DNA of 64,000 nucleotides from Deinococcus carri. Its GTDB lineage: Bacteria > Deinococcota > Deinococci > Deinococcales > Deinococcaceae. Position numbers and translations under genes: made by a program. Shown piece by piece: positions 1 through 19,932 of the stretch (position 1 is its first letter; every line of letters begins with the position of its first letter). The notes beneath the pieces were generated by a model. It did no database searches and was not told the origin of the DNA. It saw only the letters and a list, made by a program, of their open reading frames with translations. The stretch covers positions 1-64,000 of the forward strand of contig NZ_BAABRP010000016.1 in NCBI RefSeq assembly GCF_039545055.1. Reading direction: 5' to 3'.

Positions 1-1
1 A

Positions 2-115
2 CGTCTGAGATTGGCCCACCTGGTGCGCAAAAGTCTCTCCTTCTGTCGCAAACAGGCCAACCTCGAAACCCTCCTCTGGCTCTTCATCCACCGCTACAAC
101 GCGTCATTACCCTGA
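2..115 (+). mobile_element. IS1-family transposase, C-terminal fragment cut by the window edge
   Basis: The frame from the left edge to the TGA at 113-115 reads as the last 37 residues of an IS1-type DDE transposase. It has the typical C-terminal sequence LAHLVRKSLSFCRKQ followed by a tryptophan-rich stretch ending FIHRYNASLP. IS1 transposases normally end with a conserved R-K-T/S-L-S-F-S block followed by W-x-F-I-H-x-Y-N, which matches. The catalytic residues lie upstream of the window, so intactness cannot be judged. I could not identify a convincing terminal inverted repeat just after the stop. Confidence 0.7.
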
Positions 116-414
116 ACCCTCGACCAGGCGAGTGATGGTGGCTTCTGGGGCCTAAAGGCGGTCAAGGAAGGGCCTCGGGGCGCTCGAACGGCGGGCGGCT
201 CACTTCTTCCGGGGAGGAAGGGTCCAGCCTTCATGACCCTGAATCCCGATCGCAGTGGACGCCCGGCCCCCTGCCTCATACGGGATTAAAATGAGTCCCT
301 GGCATCCGGGAAGCGTGCAAGCTGCCCGGTCGCCCCCTCTCCCCAGCCCTCTCCCGCAGGGGGAGAGGGGGCAGGCAAGCTATCTTGCTGTCAGCGAATC
401 AACTTAATCCCGTA
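116..414. other. Noncoding gap with a GC-rich palindrome and a 12-bp inverted repeat
   Basis: No convincing gene lies between the transposase end and the macro-domain gene. Two structures are visible. A 13-bp perfect inverted repeat (332-344 with 360-372) is built of CCCTCTCCCC/GGGGAGAGGG and may end transcription of the leftward gmk-macro operon, although it lacks a U tract. Outside it, ATACGGGATTAA (278-289) is repeated exactly in inverted orientation at 404-415, with the right copy touching the macro-domain stop codon. Confidence 0.6.
332..372. repeat. GC-rich inverted repeat (possible terminator or REP-like palindrome)
   Basis: The arms GCCCCCTCTCCCC and GGGGAGAGGGGGC are perfect complements separated by 15 nt. 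It lies 43 bp beyond the stop codon of the leftward macro-domain gene. There is no T run on either side, so it is a strong hairpin rather than a canonical intrinsic terminator. Confidence 0.6.
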
Positions 415-936
415 TCAGTCCGCTTCCAGCCTGGCCAGCGCTCGGCGGAATACGTTCAGGGTGCCGCCGTCGTACAGCACGACGCGCACCGTCAGGCTGG
501 GATGGGTGATCAGGAAGTCGCGGATGGTTTGCAGGGCGACTGTGGCGGCCTCCTCTTTCGGGTAACCGTAGACGCCCGTGCTGATGGCGGGCAGGGCCAC
601 CGAAGTGCAGCCGTTTTCCACGGCCAGGCGCAGGCTCTCGCGGTAGGCCCCGGCCAGCGCCGCCGCCTCGCCGCGTCCGCCCCCGTGCCAGACCGGGCCG
701 ACCGCATGAATGACGAAGCGCACGCCCTGGCCCGCCAGCCGGAAGGCCGGGGTGATGACCGCGGTCCCGGTGGGTGTGCCCCCGATGGCGCGGATGGCCC
801 GCAGCAACTCCGGCCCCGCCGCCCGGTGAATCACGGCGTCCACGCCGCCCCCGCCCGCGAGTTCCTTGTTGGCCGCCGTCACGACCGCGCAGGTCCGCTC
901 CGCGCCGATGTCGCCCTGCACCAGTTCCAGGGGCAT
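415..936 (-). CDS. Macro-domain protein, probable O-acetyl-ADP-ribose deacetylase
   Basis: A 173-residue protein that is a single macro domain, the usual size for bacterial YmdB/MacroD-like hydrolases. These bind ADP-ribose and remove acetyl groups from O-acetyl-ADP-ribose or mono-ADP-ribose from proteins. Visible signatures are the GDI of the first loop (8-10), the catalytic-loop segment [21 protein letters not shown] beginning at 21 with Asn23 and the glycine run 28-31, and the diphosphate loop STGVYGYP (119-126). Its start lies 3 bp after the gmk stop, so it is very probably co-transcribed with gmk. Substrate specificity cannot be read from the sequence. Confidence 0.9.
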   Translation of the reverse strand: MPLELVQGDIGAERTCAVVTAANKELAGGGGVDAVIHRAAGPELLRAIRAIGGTPTGTAVITPAFRLAGQGVRFVIHAVGPVWHGGGRGEAAALAGAYRESLRLAVENGCTSVALPAISTGVYGYPKEEAATVALQTIRDFLITHPSLTVRVVLYDGGTLNVFRRALARLEAD

Positions 937-939
937 AGA

Positions 940-1668
<729 letters not shown>

Positions 1669-1763
1669 GACAGGCAGCATACGGCCAGGCAGCGCCAGGC
1701 GGGGCAGGTGCAAGGGGAAACACCCTCGCAACCGCCCCGCCTGGCGTCTGTTATTCCCTGCTC

Positions 1764-2207
1764 TTATTTCCTGCTCTTGGTGGTCTTGCTCTTGGTGGTG
1801 CGGGCGCGGCTCTGGCCCAGGGCCTGGCCCTTCTGGTAGCTGGCCTGCATCTTGCGGCGCGTTTCCTCGGCCAGCGCCTTGAAATCCACCAGCCCGGCCT
1901 CGATGTTCTCGGCGGTGGGCTTGGGCGAGCCGCTCCGGCGCGAGGGGGCCGCGAGTTCAGTGTTGGTCTGCTCGAACCACTTCTCGAACGCGGGCGTCAC
2001 CTCGAACAGCATGTCCTTGGTGTCGCGCTGGTAGTTGCCCTCTTCACCCCGGCGGCTGAATTGCTTGGGCATCGTGAAGCGTTCGGGCAGATAAGTCGCA
2101 TCGAACTTGCCCTCACGCACCGCCTCGCGGAACATCTTGACAAAGGCGTCACTGCGCTGGGGGTTGCCGAGTTCGTGCATCTGCTCGCTGAGTTTCTTGT
2201 AAGTCAT
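1764..2207 (-). CDS. Hypothetical protein with lysine-rich C-terminal tail
   Basis: A 147-residue soluble protein I cannot assign to a named family. The N-terminal two thirds are charged, with a KMFREAVREGKFD segment and YLPERFTMPKQF. The last 20 residues are a basic low-complexity tail (repeats of T-K-S) that looks like a nucleic-acid-binding tail. The start at 2207 is set by a good Shine-Dalgarno GGAGG 8 nt upstream, which is preferred over an open frame reaching 2387. A sigma-70-like promoter lies just upstream. This is one of the few genes here with a conventional leader. It is separated from gmk by about 95 bp and may be its own unit. Confidence 0.75.
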   Translation of the reverse strand: MTYKKLSEQMHELGNPQRSDAFVKMFREAVREGKFDATYLPERFTMPKQFSRRGEEGNYQRDTKDMLFEVTPAFEKWFEQTNTELAAPSRRSGSPKPTAENIEAGLVDFKALAEETRRKMQASYQKGQALGQSRARTTKSKTTKSRK

Positions 2208-2227
2208 GGTCGTGCCTCCTCTCCAGA

Positions 2228-2256
2228 ACATAAGCTCCCGCGGCCCCCGCTGTAAA
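2228..2256 (-). promoter_or_regulatory. Sigma-70-type promoter of the 1764-2207 gene
   Basis: On the complement, TTTACA (2251-2256) and TTATGT (2228-2233) are separated by exactly 17 nt. The start codon is 20 nt downstream of the -10, leaving room for the GGAGG ribosome binding site. Confidence 0.6.
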
Positions 2257-2835
2257 GACAACACCCCCTCTTTGATTCCAGCAGGTGTACGTGACTGCCC
2301 GAAAGGTGTCTTGGCCGTAAAAGGCCCCGTCCTTGTTTGCCCGAAGAAACATGGAGGAGCAGGACAACTGTCAGGGTGGTAACTCACCTCGGCCCACCTT
2401 TTATTGGTTCGGTGAGCGGAGGCCGTCTCTGTTCGTTCTGGTGATAAACAGGCCGGAACAACTCTCTGCCCTCCCCACTTGACCAGACGTTTTGAATCCG
2501 CGGGGGACTTTGCGATTCCCCTACCTTGAGAACAAAGGGGCAGAATCCACCCCTCCGTCTTTCGCTATTTTCAGCAAAACATTGCCGGACCCTCGCATGA
2601 AAAACGCGCAGTCCAGATACCTCGTCTCGCTGTTTCATGCTCAGGGATGGTCCCGATTATCACGCCTCATGCAGGGTCTGAATCATACTTCCTGTCCCTG
2701 GCAACGAATCGCACCTTTGATGAAAGGTGGCAGGATCAAAGCGTGACGAAACCAGGGGTCAGGTGACAGGCCCGTGTCGGTTGGCTATGCCTCAGCCCGG
2801 TACGGCGAATTGGGCAGCGCGAGGCGGGAGCAGGT
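2257..2835. other. 580-bp noncoding stretch, lower GC than its surroundings
   Basis: I see no credible gene here. The short open frames have no family resemblance and no ribosome binding site. By eye the base composition is clearly less GC-rich than the flanking genes between about 2330 and 2760. A small hairpin with CACCTTT/AAAGGTG arms sits at 2712-2729 without a U tract. It could hold a structured RNA or the remains of a lost gene, but no known RNA family is recognised. Confidence 0.5.
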
Positions 2836-3129
2836 TCACTCGGGTTGGCTCTCGTCCAGGCCCACACCGAAGCCCTGATCGAGCAGCGCCTCGCTGTAGG
2901 TGCGGAAGGCCAGCATGGTCTGGGTCCGCATGATCCCCTCCACCTTCCGCAGATGCCCGGTCACCACGTCGTCGAGGTCGTCGTAGCGGTCGAGTTTCAG
3001 CACGGCCACGATGTCCCACTCGCCCGTCACGCTGTAGACCTCACGCACACCGGGCACCCCGGCCAGCGCCTCGGCGGTTTCCTGAATGCGCTGCCTCTCT
3101 GCCTGGACCATCACGATTGCAGTCACCAT
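2836..3129 (-). CDS. Lrp/AsnC ligand-binding (RAM) domain protein
   Basis: A 97-residue protein consisting only of the alpha/beta effector-binding domain of Lrp/AsnC regulators, without the DNA-binding helix-turn-helix. The pattern VTAIVMVQAE, GVREVYSVTGEWDIVAVL and HLRKVEGIMRTQTMLAF is characteristic. Stand-alone RAM proteins form oligomers and bind amino acids or modulate full-length Lrp proteins; which applies here is unknown. CACAAT (3136-3141 on the complement) ends 6 nt before the ATG, suggesting a leaderless mRNA. It is divergent from the next gene, which also belongs to the Lrp-like superfamily. Confidence 0.85.
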   Translation of the reverse strand: MVTAIVMVQAERQRIQETAEALAGVPGVREVYSVTGEWDIVAVLKLDRYDDLDDVVTGHLRKVEGIMRTQTMLAFRTYSEALLDQGFGVGLDESQPE

Positions 3130-3150
3130 GACCGCATTGTGGCCTATAGG

Positions 3151-3216
3151 AGCAGTCAGCTTTCAGCCGTCAGCCAGGAGAGCTTTTGCTGAAAGCTGAC
3201 CACTGAGAGCTGAGGG
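3151..3216. repeat. Heptad-repeat hairpin, TCAGC type
   Basis: The left arm contains TTTCAGC and CGTCAGC heptamers. GTCAGCTTTCAGC (3155-3167) pairs perfectly with 3188-3200. It lies between two divergent genes. It is one of about ten such hairpins in this window. Confidence 0.75.
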
Positions 3217-3276
3217 CTTCCCCTGACCGTTCGTTCGGGGACGTTCTGCCGCTCAGCCGGGGCGTATCGTGGGGGC

Positions 3277-4332
<1,056 letters not shown>

Positions 4333-4336
4333 GAAG

Positions 4337-4406
4337 CCGTCAGCTTTCAACAATCAGCCGTCAGCAGAATTGCTCTTGCTGACGGCTGATTGCTGATGGC
4401 TAAAAG

Positions 4407-4408
<2 letters not shown>
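4337..4408. repeat. Heptad-repeat hairpin between convergent genes
   Basis: A 16-bp perfect stem pairs 4351-4366 with 4377-4392 (loop 10 nt), and looser pairing extends outward. The arms are made of TCAGC heptamers. It lies between the ends of the siroheme-decarboxylase-like gene and the SDR gene and touches the SDR stop, so it probably acts as a bidirectional terminator. Confidence 0.75.
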
Positions 4409-5351
<943 letters not shown>

Positions 5352-5442
5352 GCGGCGCACTGTCACACGGGGGACTGGCGCGCAAGGCCACACAGGACAC
5401 ATCTTTTAGGAGGGGTAAAGGCCGAGTTCGGCAGGCCACCTC

Positions 5443-5471
5443 TTGACACGTTTGTTATGTATACATAATAT
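5443..5471 (+). promoter_or_regulatory. Consensus promoter of the XRE regulator operon
   Basis: TTGACA (5443-5448) and TAATAT (5466-5471) are 17 nt apart, close to a perfect housekeeping promoter. The ATG of the regulator starts 6 nt after the -10, so the transcript should be leaderless. Confidence 0.8.
5455..5468. promoter_or_regulatory. 14-bp perfect palindrome, probable XRE operator
   Basis: TTATGTATACATAA is a perfect palindrome overlapping the spacer and -10 of the promoter. A dimeric XRE repressor bound here would block polymerase, so autorepression is likely. The half-sites TTATGT/ACATAA equal those of the Deinococcus radiation/desiccation response motif, but the spacer is 2 nt instead of 5. 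Confidence 0.65.
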
Positions 5472-5477
5472 CCAGCT

Positions 5478-5747
5478 ATGGTCAGGCAACGAGGTGAGGA
5501 GGCGAAACTCTACAACCGGCTGGCGGCCCTGCGTGCCGAGCGGAACCTTAGCCGGGCGGACCTGGCCGCCGCCACCGGAATCAACCCGCAGTCGGTGGGC
5601 TTTATCGAGCGGGGCGACTACGGTCCCAGCCTGGAACTCGCGCTGAAGATCGCGCAGGTGTTCGACCTGCCCGTCGAGGCGATCTTCTCTCTCACGCCGC
5701 TCCCGCCGCTCAGCGCGCAGGTGTACGGCCGAAAGGAACCCGCATGA
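5478..5747 (+). CDS. XRE-family helix-turn-helix regulator
   Basis: An 89-residue protein that is almost entirely one Cro/C1-type helix-turn-helix (about residues 12-66: YNRLAALRAERNLSRADLAA, GINPQSVGFIERGDYGPS, LALKIAQVFDLPVEAIF). Small XRE proteins of this build commonly pair with a downstream membrane protein and repress their own operon. The ATG of the next gene overlaps its stop by 4 bp, giving translational coupling. The strong promoter with an embedded palindrome fits autoregulation. Its inducing signal is unknown. Confidence 0.9.
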   Translation: MVRQRGEEAKLYNRLAALRAERNLSRADLAAATGINPQSVGFIERGDYGPSLELALKIAQVFDLPVEAIFSLTPLPPLSAQVYGRKEPA

Positions 5748-6232
5748 CCCTGATGAGCCGTGCCTACAGTCGCCGCCGTTCGCTGACCTCCCGCCGCGTC
5801 CTGGCGGCCCTGCTAGGCGTAAGCGTGCTGCTGGCGCAACTGTTCCTGCCCAGCCTGGACACGGAGCGCTGGACCAGCGTCTGGCCGCTGCTGCTGCTGC
5901 CCGTCATCGCCTATGGCCTGCACGGCCTCACCTCCCAGGTCTGGGTCTGGAACCGCCTCTTTCGCAAGGGCACGCCCCTCGACGAGTACGAAACCCACGC
6001 CCGCAACGCCTTTATCGCGCGGGCCTACGCCGTCTCCGGACCGCTACTGTGGGCGAGCTTCGCGGCGCTGCTGCTCGGCGGCGGGCTGATCCGCAGCGTT
6101 CCGGCGCTCAATCCCTTCGCCGGGGCCAACGTGGAGGTGGCCGCCGTGCTGTTCATCATCGTGGTGACCAGCCTCTTCGACACCCTGCCCCGCATCGTCG
6201 CTGCCCTGAACGAACCCGACGTCGACGCCTGA
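5744..6232 (+). CDS. Four-helix integral membrane protein of the XRE operon
   Basis: A 162-residue membrane protein of no named family that I recognise. Hydrophobic segments fall near 20-36, 47-64, 95-113 and 129-147, with an arginine-rich N-terminus. A charged loop (RKGTPLDEYETHARN) sits between helices 2 and 3. It overlaps the regulator gene by 4 bp and shares its promoter, an arrangement like the small XRE-plus-DUF-membrane-protein pairs of other bacteria. The job is unknown. A terminator follows directly. Confidence 0.8.
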   Translation: MTLMSRAYSRRRSLTSRRVLAALLGVSVLLAQLFLPSLDTERWTSVWPLLLLPVIAYGLHGLTSQVWVWNRLFRKGTPLDEYETHARNAFIARAYAVSGPLLWASFAALLLGGGLIRSVPALNPFAGANVEVAAVLFIIVVTSLFDTLPRIVAALNEPDVDA

Positions 6233-6242
6233 TTCCGGCCAG

Positions 6243-6286
6243 CAGAAAGCGTCCACCCCCTCTGCGGGACGTGGACGCTTCTGTTT
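6243..6286. terminator. Bidirectional terminator between the XRE operon and tkt
   Basis: AGCGTCCAC and GTGGACGCT pair across a 14-nt loop, flanked by AGAA and TTCTGTTT, serving the two convergent units. Confidence 0.75.
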
Positions 6287-6301
6287 GATGGTGATGGCCG
6301 G

Positions 6302-8308
<2,007 letters not shown>

Positions 8309-8423
8309 GGGGGCCAGTGTACCGGCCAGGCGTGAGGGACGGGGCGGGCCGGTCTTGAGCGGGGACAGAGCTTGCGGAGCAGGGACTGGGAAGGCCGCTG
8401 CCCGGAGACAAGCGTGGGGAGGC

Positions 8424-8458
8424 GGCCAGCCGCCAGCTTCCAGCAGCCAGGCGTCAGG
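8424..8458. repeat. Solo arm of a heptad repeat, CCAGC type
   Basis: Five contiguous degenerate heptamers (GGCCAGC, CGCCAGC, TTCCAGC, then AGCCAGG and CGTCAGG) lie between tkt and trmK. No inverted partner arm is visible nearby, so this looks like a half-hairpin of the family seen elsewhere. Confidence 0.6.
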
Positions 8459-8517
8459 AAGCCCAACGCCTCCCGTGCGGAATCAGCGCTCCCACACTCC
8501 CCTTTGCGCCCGCTGCC

Positions 8518-9172
8518 CTACGGCTCCAGCACCGCCCAGGCCGCCCGCGCCGCCTCCAGCTCGGTCTGGGCCGTGCGGCCCGGCGCGGCGAGCGGGGCCA
8601 GGCGGGTGAGGTCCGCGCGCACCTGCCCCCGCAGCAGTGCCGGACCCTCGCGCAGCAGGTGGGGGCCGTAGCGCAGGGCGGCGTCCGGGGGCAGGCCCGC
8701 GTAGGCCGGGTCGGGGCCGTTCCGGCGCTCCAGCCGCAGCACCGGATAGGGCCAGTAGCCCGGAATCAGACGCTCGTGCGTCAGGTGGTAGCCGTGTTCG
8801 CGTGCCCAGACGCGCAGGGGCCGGGGTGAGTCGTTGGGCTGCACGACCAGCGCGGGCGGCAACCTTTCCCCCGCCCGGCGCAGGATGCCCGCCATCGTGC
8901 CCGCGCCCATCCCGGTCAGGCTGGCGCTGTCCACCTCGCCGGGGGCCAGGGGCGCGAAGCCGTCGCCCTCGCGGACCTCCAGCCGGTCTTCCAGCCGCGC
9001 TCGGGCCACGTTGCGCCGGGCCAGCGCGAGGGGACCGGGGTTCAGCTCCACCACCACCCCGCGCGTCACCCGCCCCTCCCGCACGAGCCGGATGGGCAGG
9101 TGCGCGTGGTCGGAGCCGATATCGGCGTGAACCCCGGCACGAATCAGGTCCAGCACGGCTTCCAGGCGGGCG

Positions 9173-9192
<20 letters not shown>
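8518..9192 (-). CDS. trmK: tRNA (adenine(22)-N1)-methyltransferase
   Basis: A 224-residue class I SAM-dependent methyltransferase of the TrmK/YqfN family, which methylates N1 of A22 in tRNA. It begins with the family pattern LDARLEAVLDLI, then the SAM site ADIGSDHAHLPIRLV, GVVVELNPGPLALAR and the TGMGAGTMAGIL motif, followed by VVQPNDSPRPLRVWAREHGY and a C-terminal helical region. The ATG at 9192 is chosen because GGGGAGG lies 5 nt upstream; a longer frame to 9231 has no such signal. It overlaps the upstream yqhA-like gene by 20 bp, so the two are one transcript. Confidence 0.9.
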
Positions 9193-9745
<553 letters not shown>

Positions 9746-9760
9746 CCGCCCAGCATACGG

Positions 9761-10333
<573 letters not shown>

Positions 10334-10380
10334 GGAAAGCAGGCTACCGGAAGCCCGTGACCAGAAGCTGGCCGCCCTGC

Positions 10381-10386
10381 TACACT
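10381..10386 (+). promoter_or_regulatory. -10 element driving the tyrS leader
   Basis: TACACT ends 7 nt before the ATG of a 13-codon frame. A weak -35 (GTGACC-like) lies near 10357. The spacing matches the leaderless promoters elsewhere in the window. Confidence 0.5.
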
Positions 10387-10393
10387 GCACCCC

Positions 10394-10435
10394 ATGAGGC
10401 GTCTGACCCGACGTGCATATCGACCCCGCCGCTAG
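10394..10435 (+). CDS. Putative 13-residue leader peptide upstream of tyrS
   Basis: The frame encodes MRRLTRRAYRPRR and a TAG stop. It sits exactly where a leaderless transcript from TACACT would begin, 90 bp before tyrS, and is followed by a GC-rich hairpin just ahead of the tyrS ribosome binding site. It has one tyrosine codon and seven arginine codons. An attenuation or translation-coupled role is possible, but leader peptides of synthetase operons usually carry several cognate codons, so regulation by tyrosine is uncertain. Confidence 0.4.
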   Translation: MRRLTRRAYRPRR

Positions 10436-10459
10436 GTGGGAGGGTCAGTCATAGCCTGA

Positions 10460-11758
<1,299 letters not shown>

Positions 11759-11844
11759 CCCTCCCGGCTCCTTCACGGGGCCTTCATGGACCTGTCAGCC
11801 ACTTCCAGCAGGGCCGCGAGGCGGGAAAGTTTTGCACAGACTAC

Positions 11845-11953
11845 TGTGGACAACCCCGAGTGCTGTGGATAACATCCTGACCCACCGCTCATGGCCCGTG
11901 GTCCAAAAGTTATCCACACAGAGGGTGTGGAAAAACCCGCTCCCTGTGGATAA
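11845..11953. other. DnaA-box cluster outside oriC
   Basis: Between convergent tyrS and pyk there are three perfect DnaA boxes, TGTGGATAA at 11864-11872 and 11945-11953 and TTATCCACA at 11910-11918. Two near matches are TGTGGACAA at 11845-11853 and TGTGGAAAA at 11926-11934. Five boxes in 110 bp, about 4.2 kb from oriC, suggest a DnaA-titrating or DnaA-regulatory site rather than chance. Confidence 0.7.
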
Positions 11954-11958
11954 AAAAC

Positions 11959-11996
11959 GAAACAGCCCCCGTATGAGAACCGGGAGCTGTTTCTTT
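11959..11996. terminator. Terminator between tyrS and pyk
   Basis: GAAACAGC and GCTGTTTC form a stem, with CCCCG and CGGGA extending it around a 9-nt loop, followed by TTTT. It also works on the other strand (A-rich upstream), so it can end both convergent units. Confidence 0.8.
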
Positions 11997-12014
11997 TGAA
12001 GGCCGGGTGAAGAT

Positions 12015-13463
<1,449 letters not shown>

Positions 13464-13483
13464 GGTTGGAATCCCTTCCAGAG

Positions 13484-13552
13484 AAGCTTTCAGCGCTCAG
13501 CCGTCAGCCTTCAGGTTTTGCTGACCGCTGATGGCTAACGGCTGAGAGCTTC
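13484..13552. repeat. Heptad-repeat hairpin between eno and pyk
   Basis: The left arm is a run of TCAGC heptamers (TTTCAGC, GCTCAGC, CGTCAGC). The right arm at 13521-13552 carries the complementary series and pairs in heptad register with mismatches. It stands between two co-directional glycolytic genes, so it could attenuate readthrough from eno to pyk. Confidence 0.7.
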
Positions 13553-13554
13553 CT

Positions 13555-14826
<1,272 letters not shown>

Positions 14827-14984
14827 TCAGCCTCCCAGAATTCAGCCCCACGCCCCAGTTCACGGTTGGGGGAGTAGGTGTAGCCCGGACACTATAAGCG
14901 CCCCGTGTCAGATGTGGGTGCACCCGGTCTAAGCCGGGACACACCAGGACCCACAGATGGCCCGCGCCGCCCTCCAGAGGCCCC

Positions 14985-16067
<1,083 letters not shown>

Positions 16068-16079
16068 GATCTTCCTCTC

Positions 16080-17879
<1,800 letters not shown>

Positions 17880-17960
17880 GCGGGCCGCTCAGTCTTGCGC
17901 GGCCAGCATACCACTGGCCCCTCCCCTTCTCTCTGGGCAGGCGGGAGAGAGACGGGAGCT

Positions 17961-18869
17961 TCACTCGCGCTCCGGCCCCTCCGGCCCCGCACCTTCCGGC
18001 CCCTCCACCTGCACGCGCAGCGGCCCCGCGGGGTCCAGGGTCACGGCCACGCCCTGCGGGGGGCTGAGGTTCACGCCCGCCTCGCTCAGCCGGGCCTGGA
18101 CCGCGGTCAGCACCTGGTCGGTCGAGGCGGTCACGTCGCGGCGGTGGGGCGGGTCCACCCAGTAGCGCAGGCTCACCGCCACGCCACCGGAGGTGAGGTC
18201 CGTCACGGCCACGCTGGGGGGCGGGTTCTGGGCCAGGCCTTCCACGCCCCGCGCCGCCTCGACCAGCAGTCCCCTTGCCTTTTCCAGGTCGGTGCCGTAG
18301 GGCAGCGTCAGGGGCACACTCACGCTCCGCTGGTCGAAGGCGGTGTTCACGATCACGCGCCCCGTGTAGAGGTCGCTGTTGGGAATCACCACCTTGCGGT
18401 TGTCGTAGGTGCGGACGACGGTGGCCCGGACCTGGATATCCTCCACGGTGCCCTCGGTCGTGCCGCTGATGATCTGGTCCCCAATCTGAAAGGGCCGCGT
18501 GAGCAGGATCAGGAGGCCCGCCAGCAGGTTCTGGAAGATGTCCTTGAAGGCGAAGCCGATGGCGACGCTGCCGAACCCCAGCGTGCTGAAGAGCGTGGCG
18601 GCATTCAGGGTGGGAAAGATGATCGTGGCGGCCACCAGCACGCCCACGGTCAGCACCACGATGTTCAGCACCTGCCCCAGCGCCCGCCCCACGCTGGGCG
18701 GTTGCCCGGCGCGCCGCAGCACCCGCCCCAGCAGGGCCACCAGTCCCCGCGACAGCAGCCAGAACAGCCCGAAGATGAAGAGTGCCAGCAGCACGTTCGG
18801 CAGCGCCGCGACGAGACTGCGCGCGATGTTGACCGTCCGCTCCCACACCAGGCTCAGGCCGGGGTTCAT
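17961..18869 (-). CDS. MscS-family mechanosensitive ion channel
   Basis: A 302-residue channel of the small-conductance MscS family that opens under membrane tension in hypo-osmotic shock. Transmembrane segments lie near 22-41, 67-88 and 96-118. The third contains the pore-lining glycine/alanine helix LGFGSVAIGFAFKDIFQNLLAGLLIL. The beta domain follows with RPFQIGDQIISGTTEGTVEDIQVRATVVRTYDNRKVVIPNSDL, a very typical segment. The acidic Gly/Glu-rich C-terminus is variable. The gap to the upstream epimerase-like gene is 4 bp, so they share a transcript. Confidence 0.93.
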   Translation of the reverse strand: MNPGLSLVWERTVNIARSLVAALPNVLLALFIFGLFWLLSRGLVALLGRVLRRAGQPPSVGRALGQVLNIVVLTVGVLVAATIIFPTLNAATLFSTLGFGSVAIGFAFKDIFQNLLAGLLILLTRPFQIGDQIISGTTEGTVEDIQVRATVVRTYDNRKVVIPNSDLYTGRVIVNTAFDQRSVSVPLTLPYGTDLEKARGLLVEAARGVEGLAQNPPPSVAVTDLTSGGVAVSLRYWVDPPHRRDVTASTDQVLTAVQARLSEAGVNLSPPQGVAVTLDPAGPLRVQVEGPEGAGPEGPERE

Positions 18870-18873
18870 GGCG

Positions 18874-19899
18874 TCACTGCTCTTCCTGCGCGGCCAGCAC
18901 CTCCGCCTCCCGCTCGCGGGTCAGAAAGGTCTTCTGGGGTGTGCCCGCGCTCCAGCCTCGGGTCTCGCGTGCGGTGGTGAGGGGGTCCCGGAGCGTCAGG
19001 CCTGCCGCCCGCGCCCGCCCGTTGTCCATGTCCATCAGGCCGCCCTGCTCGCTGTCTGCGGGCAGCCAGACGGGCAACTCGCGCCAGCCCACGTCCTGCG
19101 CCTCCAGCGTCGCCGCGTCCACCCAGACGGGGCGGGCATCCGCGCCGGTCGCTTCCCGCGCCGTGTCCAGAAACTCACGCCAGCTCAGGCGCGGCCCGGC
19201 CAGGTTGAATATCCCCGGCACATCCTCCTCCAGCACGGTCACGGTGAAGTGGGCGAGGTCGCGGGCGTCGATCACCTGCACGAAGTCCGTGCCGTCGCCG
19301 GGGGCCAGGAATGCTCCGCCCGCCGCCACCCGGTCAATCCAGGACGTGTAGCGCCCGGTGGGGTCGTACGGCCCGGCCACGATCTGGGGGCGCAGGATGG
19401 TGGCCCGCTCGCCGTAGACCTCCTCCACGATGCGCTCGCAGGTGACCTTGAGGGGACCATACGTCTCACCCGTGACCTCGGTCAGGTCCTCGGCGGCGGC
19501 GGGCAGCAGGGGGTCGTCCTCGCGGATGGGGTGGCGGTGCTGCTCGGCGTAGACGCTGCCGGTGCTGATAAAGACATACCGCTGCACGGAGTCCCGCAGC
19601 CGCTCGGCACTCGCGCGCACCTGCCGGGGCGTGTAGCCGCTCACGTCCACGCAGGCGTCCCAGGTGCGGCCCGAGAGCGCCGTTAGGCCCGCCTGACCCT
19701 CGTCGCGGTCCCCCTTCAGGCGTTCCACCGTCTCTGGCAGCTCGTCCAGCGTGCGCCCGCGCGTCAGCACGCTGACCCGGTGCCCCGCCGCGAGAAGCGC
19801 CTCCACGATGTGCCTGCCGACGAACTGCGTGCCGCCCAGGACCAGCACGTGCAGTTCTGTCCCGGTCGTCTCTGTCCCGGTCATCTCTGGCTCTGTCAT
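18874..19899 (-). CDS. NAD-dependent epimerase/dehydratase-type SDR protein
   Basis: A 341-residue extended or atypical SDR protein with a Rossmann fold. The dinucleotide motif is VLGGTQFVGRHIVEALL (about 20-36). The active-site pair is within TYGPLKVTCER (YxxxK), preceded by FISTGSVYAEQ. The C-terminal half resembles nucleoside-diphosphate-sugar epimerase-like reductases of actinobacteria and deinococci. The substrate is unknown. The first 14 residues are a Thr/Glu-rich run before the beta strand. The start at 19899 is taken because the frame further up is only an open antisense frame. It is divergent from the 19933 gene, with 33 bp between the two start codons. Confidence 0.85.
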   Translation of the reverse strand: MTEPEMTGTETTGTELHVLVLGGTQFVGRHIVEALLAAGHRVSVLTRGRTLDELPETVERLKGDRDEGQAGLTALSGRTWDACVDVSGYTPRQVRASAERLRDSVQRYVFISTGSVYAEQHRHPIREDDPLLPAAAEDLTEVTGETYGPLKVTCERIVEEVYGERATILRPQIVAGPYDPTGRYTSWIDRVAAGGAFLAPGDGTDFVQVIDARDLAHFTVTVLEEDVPGIFNLAGPRLSWREFLDTAREATGADARPVWVDAATLEAQDVGWRELPVWLPADSEQGGLMDMDNGRARAAGLTLRDPLTTARETRGWSAGTPQKTFLTREREAEVLAAQEEQ

Positions 19900-19932
19900 G
19901 CCGCAGCATCCCACGGCCCTAGACTGGGCCGC

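Noticed and set aside
116..150. Right terminal inverted repeat of the IS1 element
   Set aside because: GTGATGGTGGC resembles an IS1 end but lies in the wrong orientation for a right end, so the boundary is not called.
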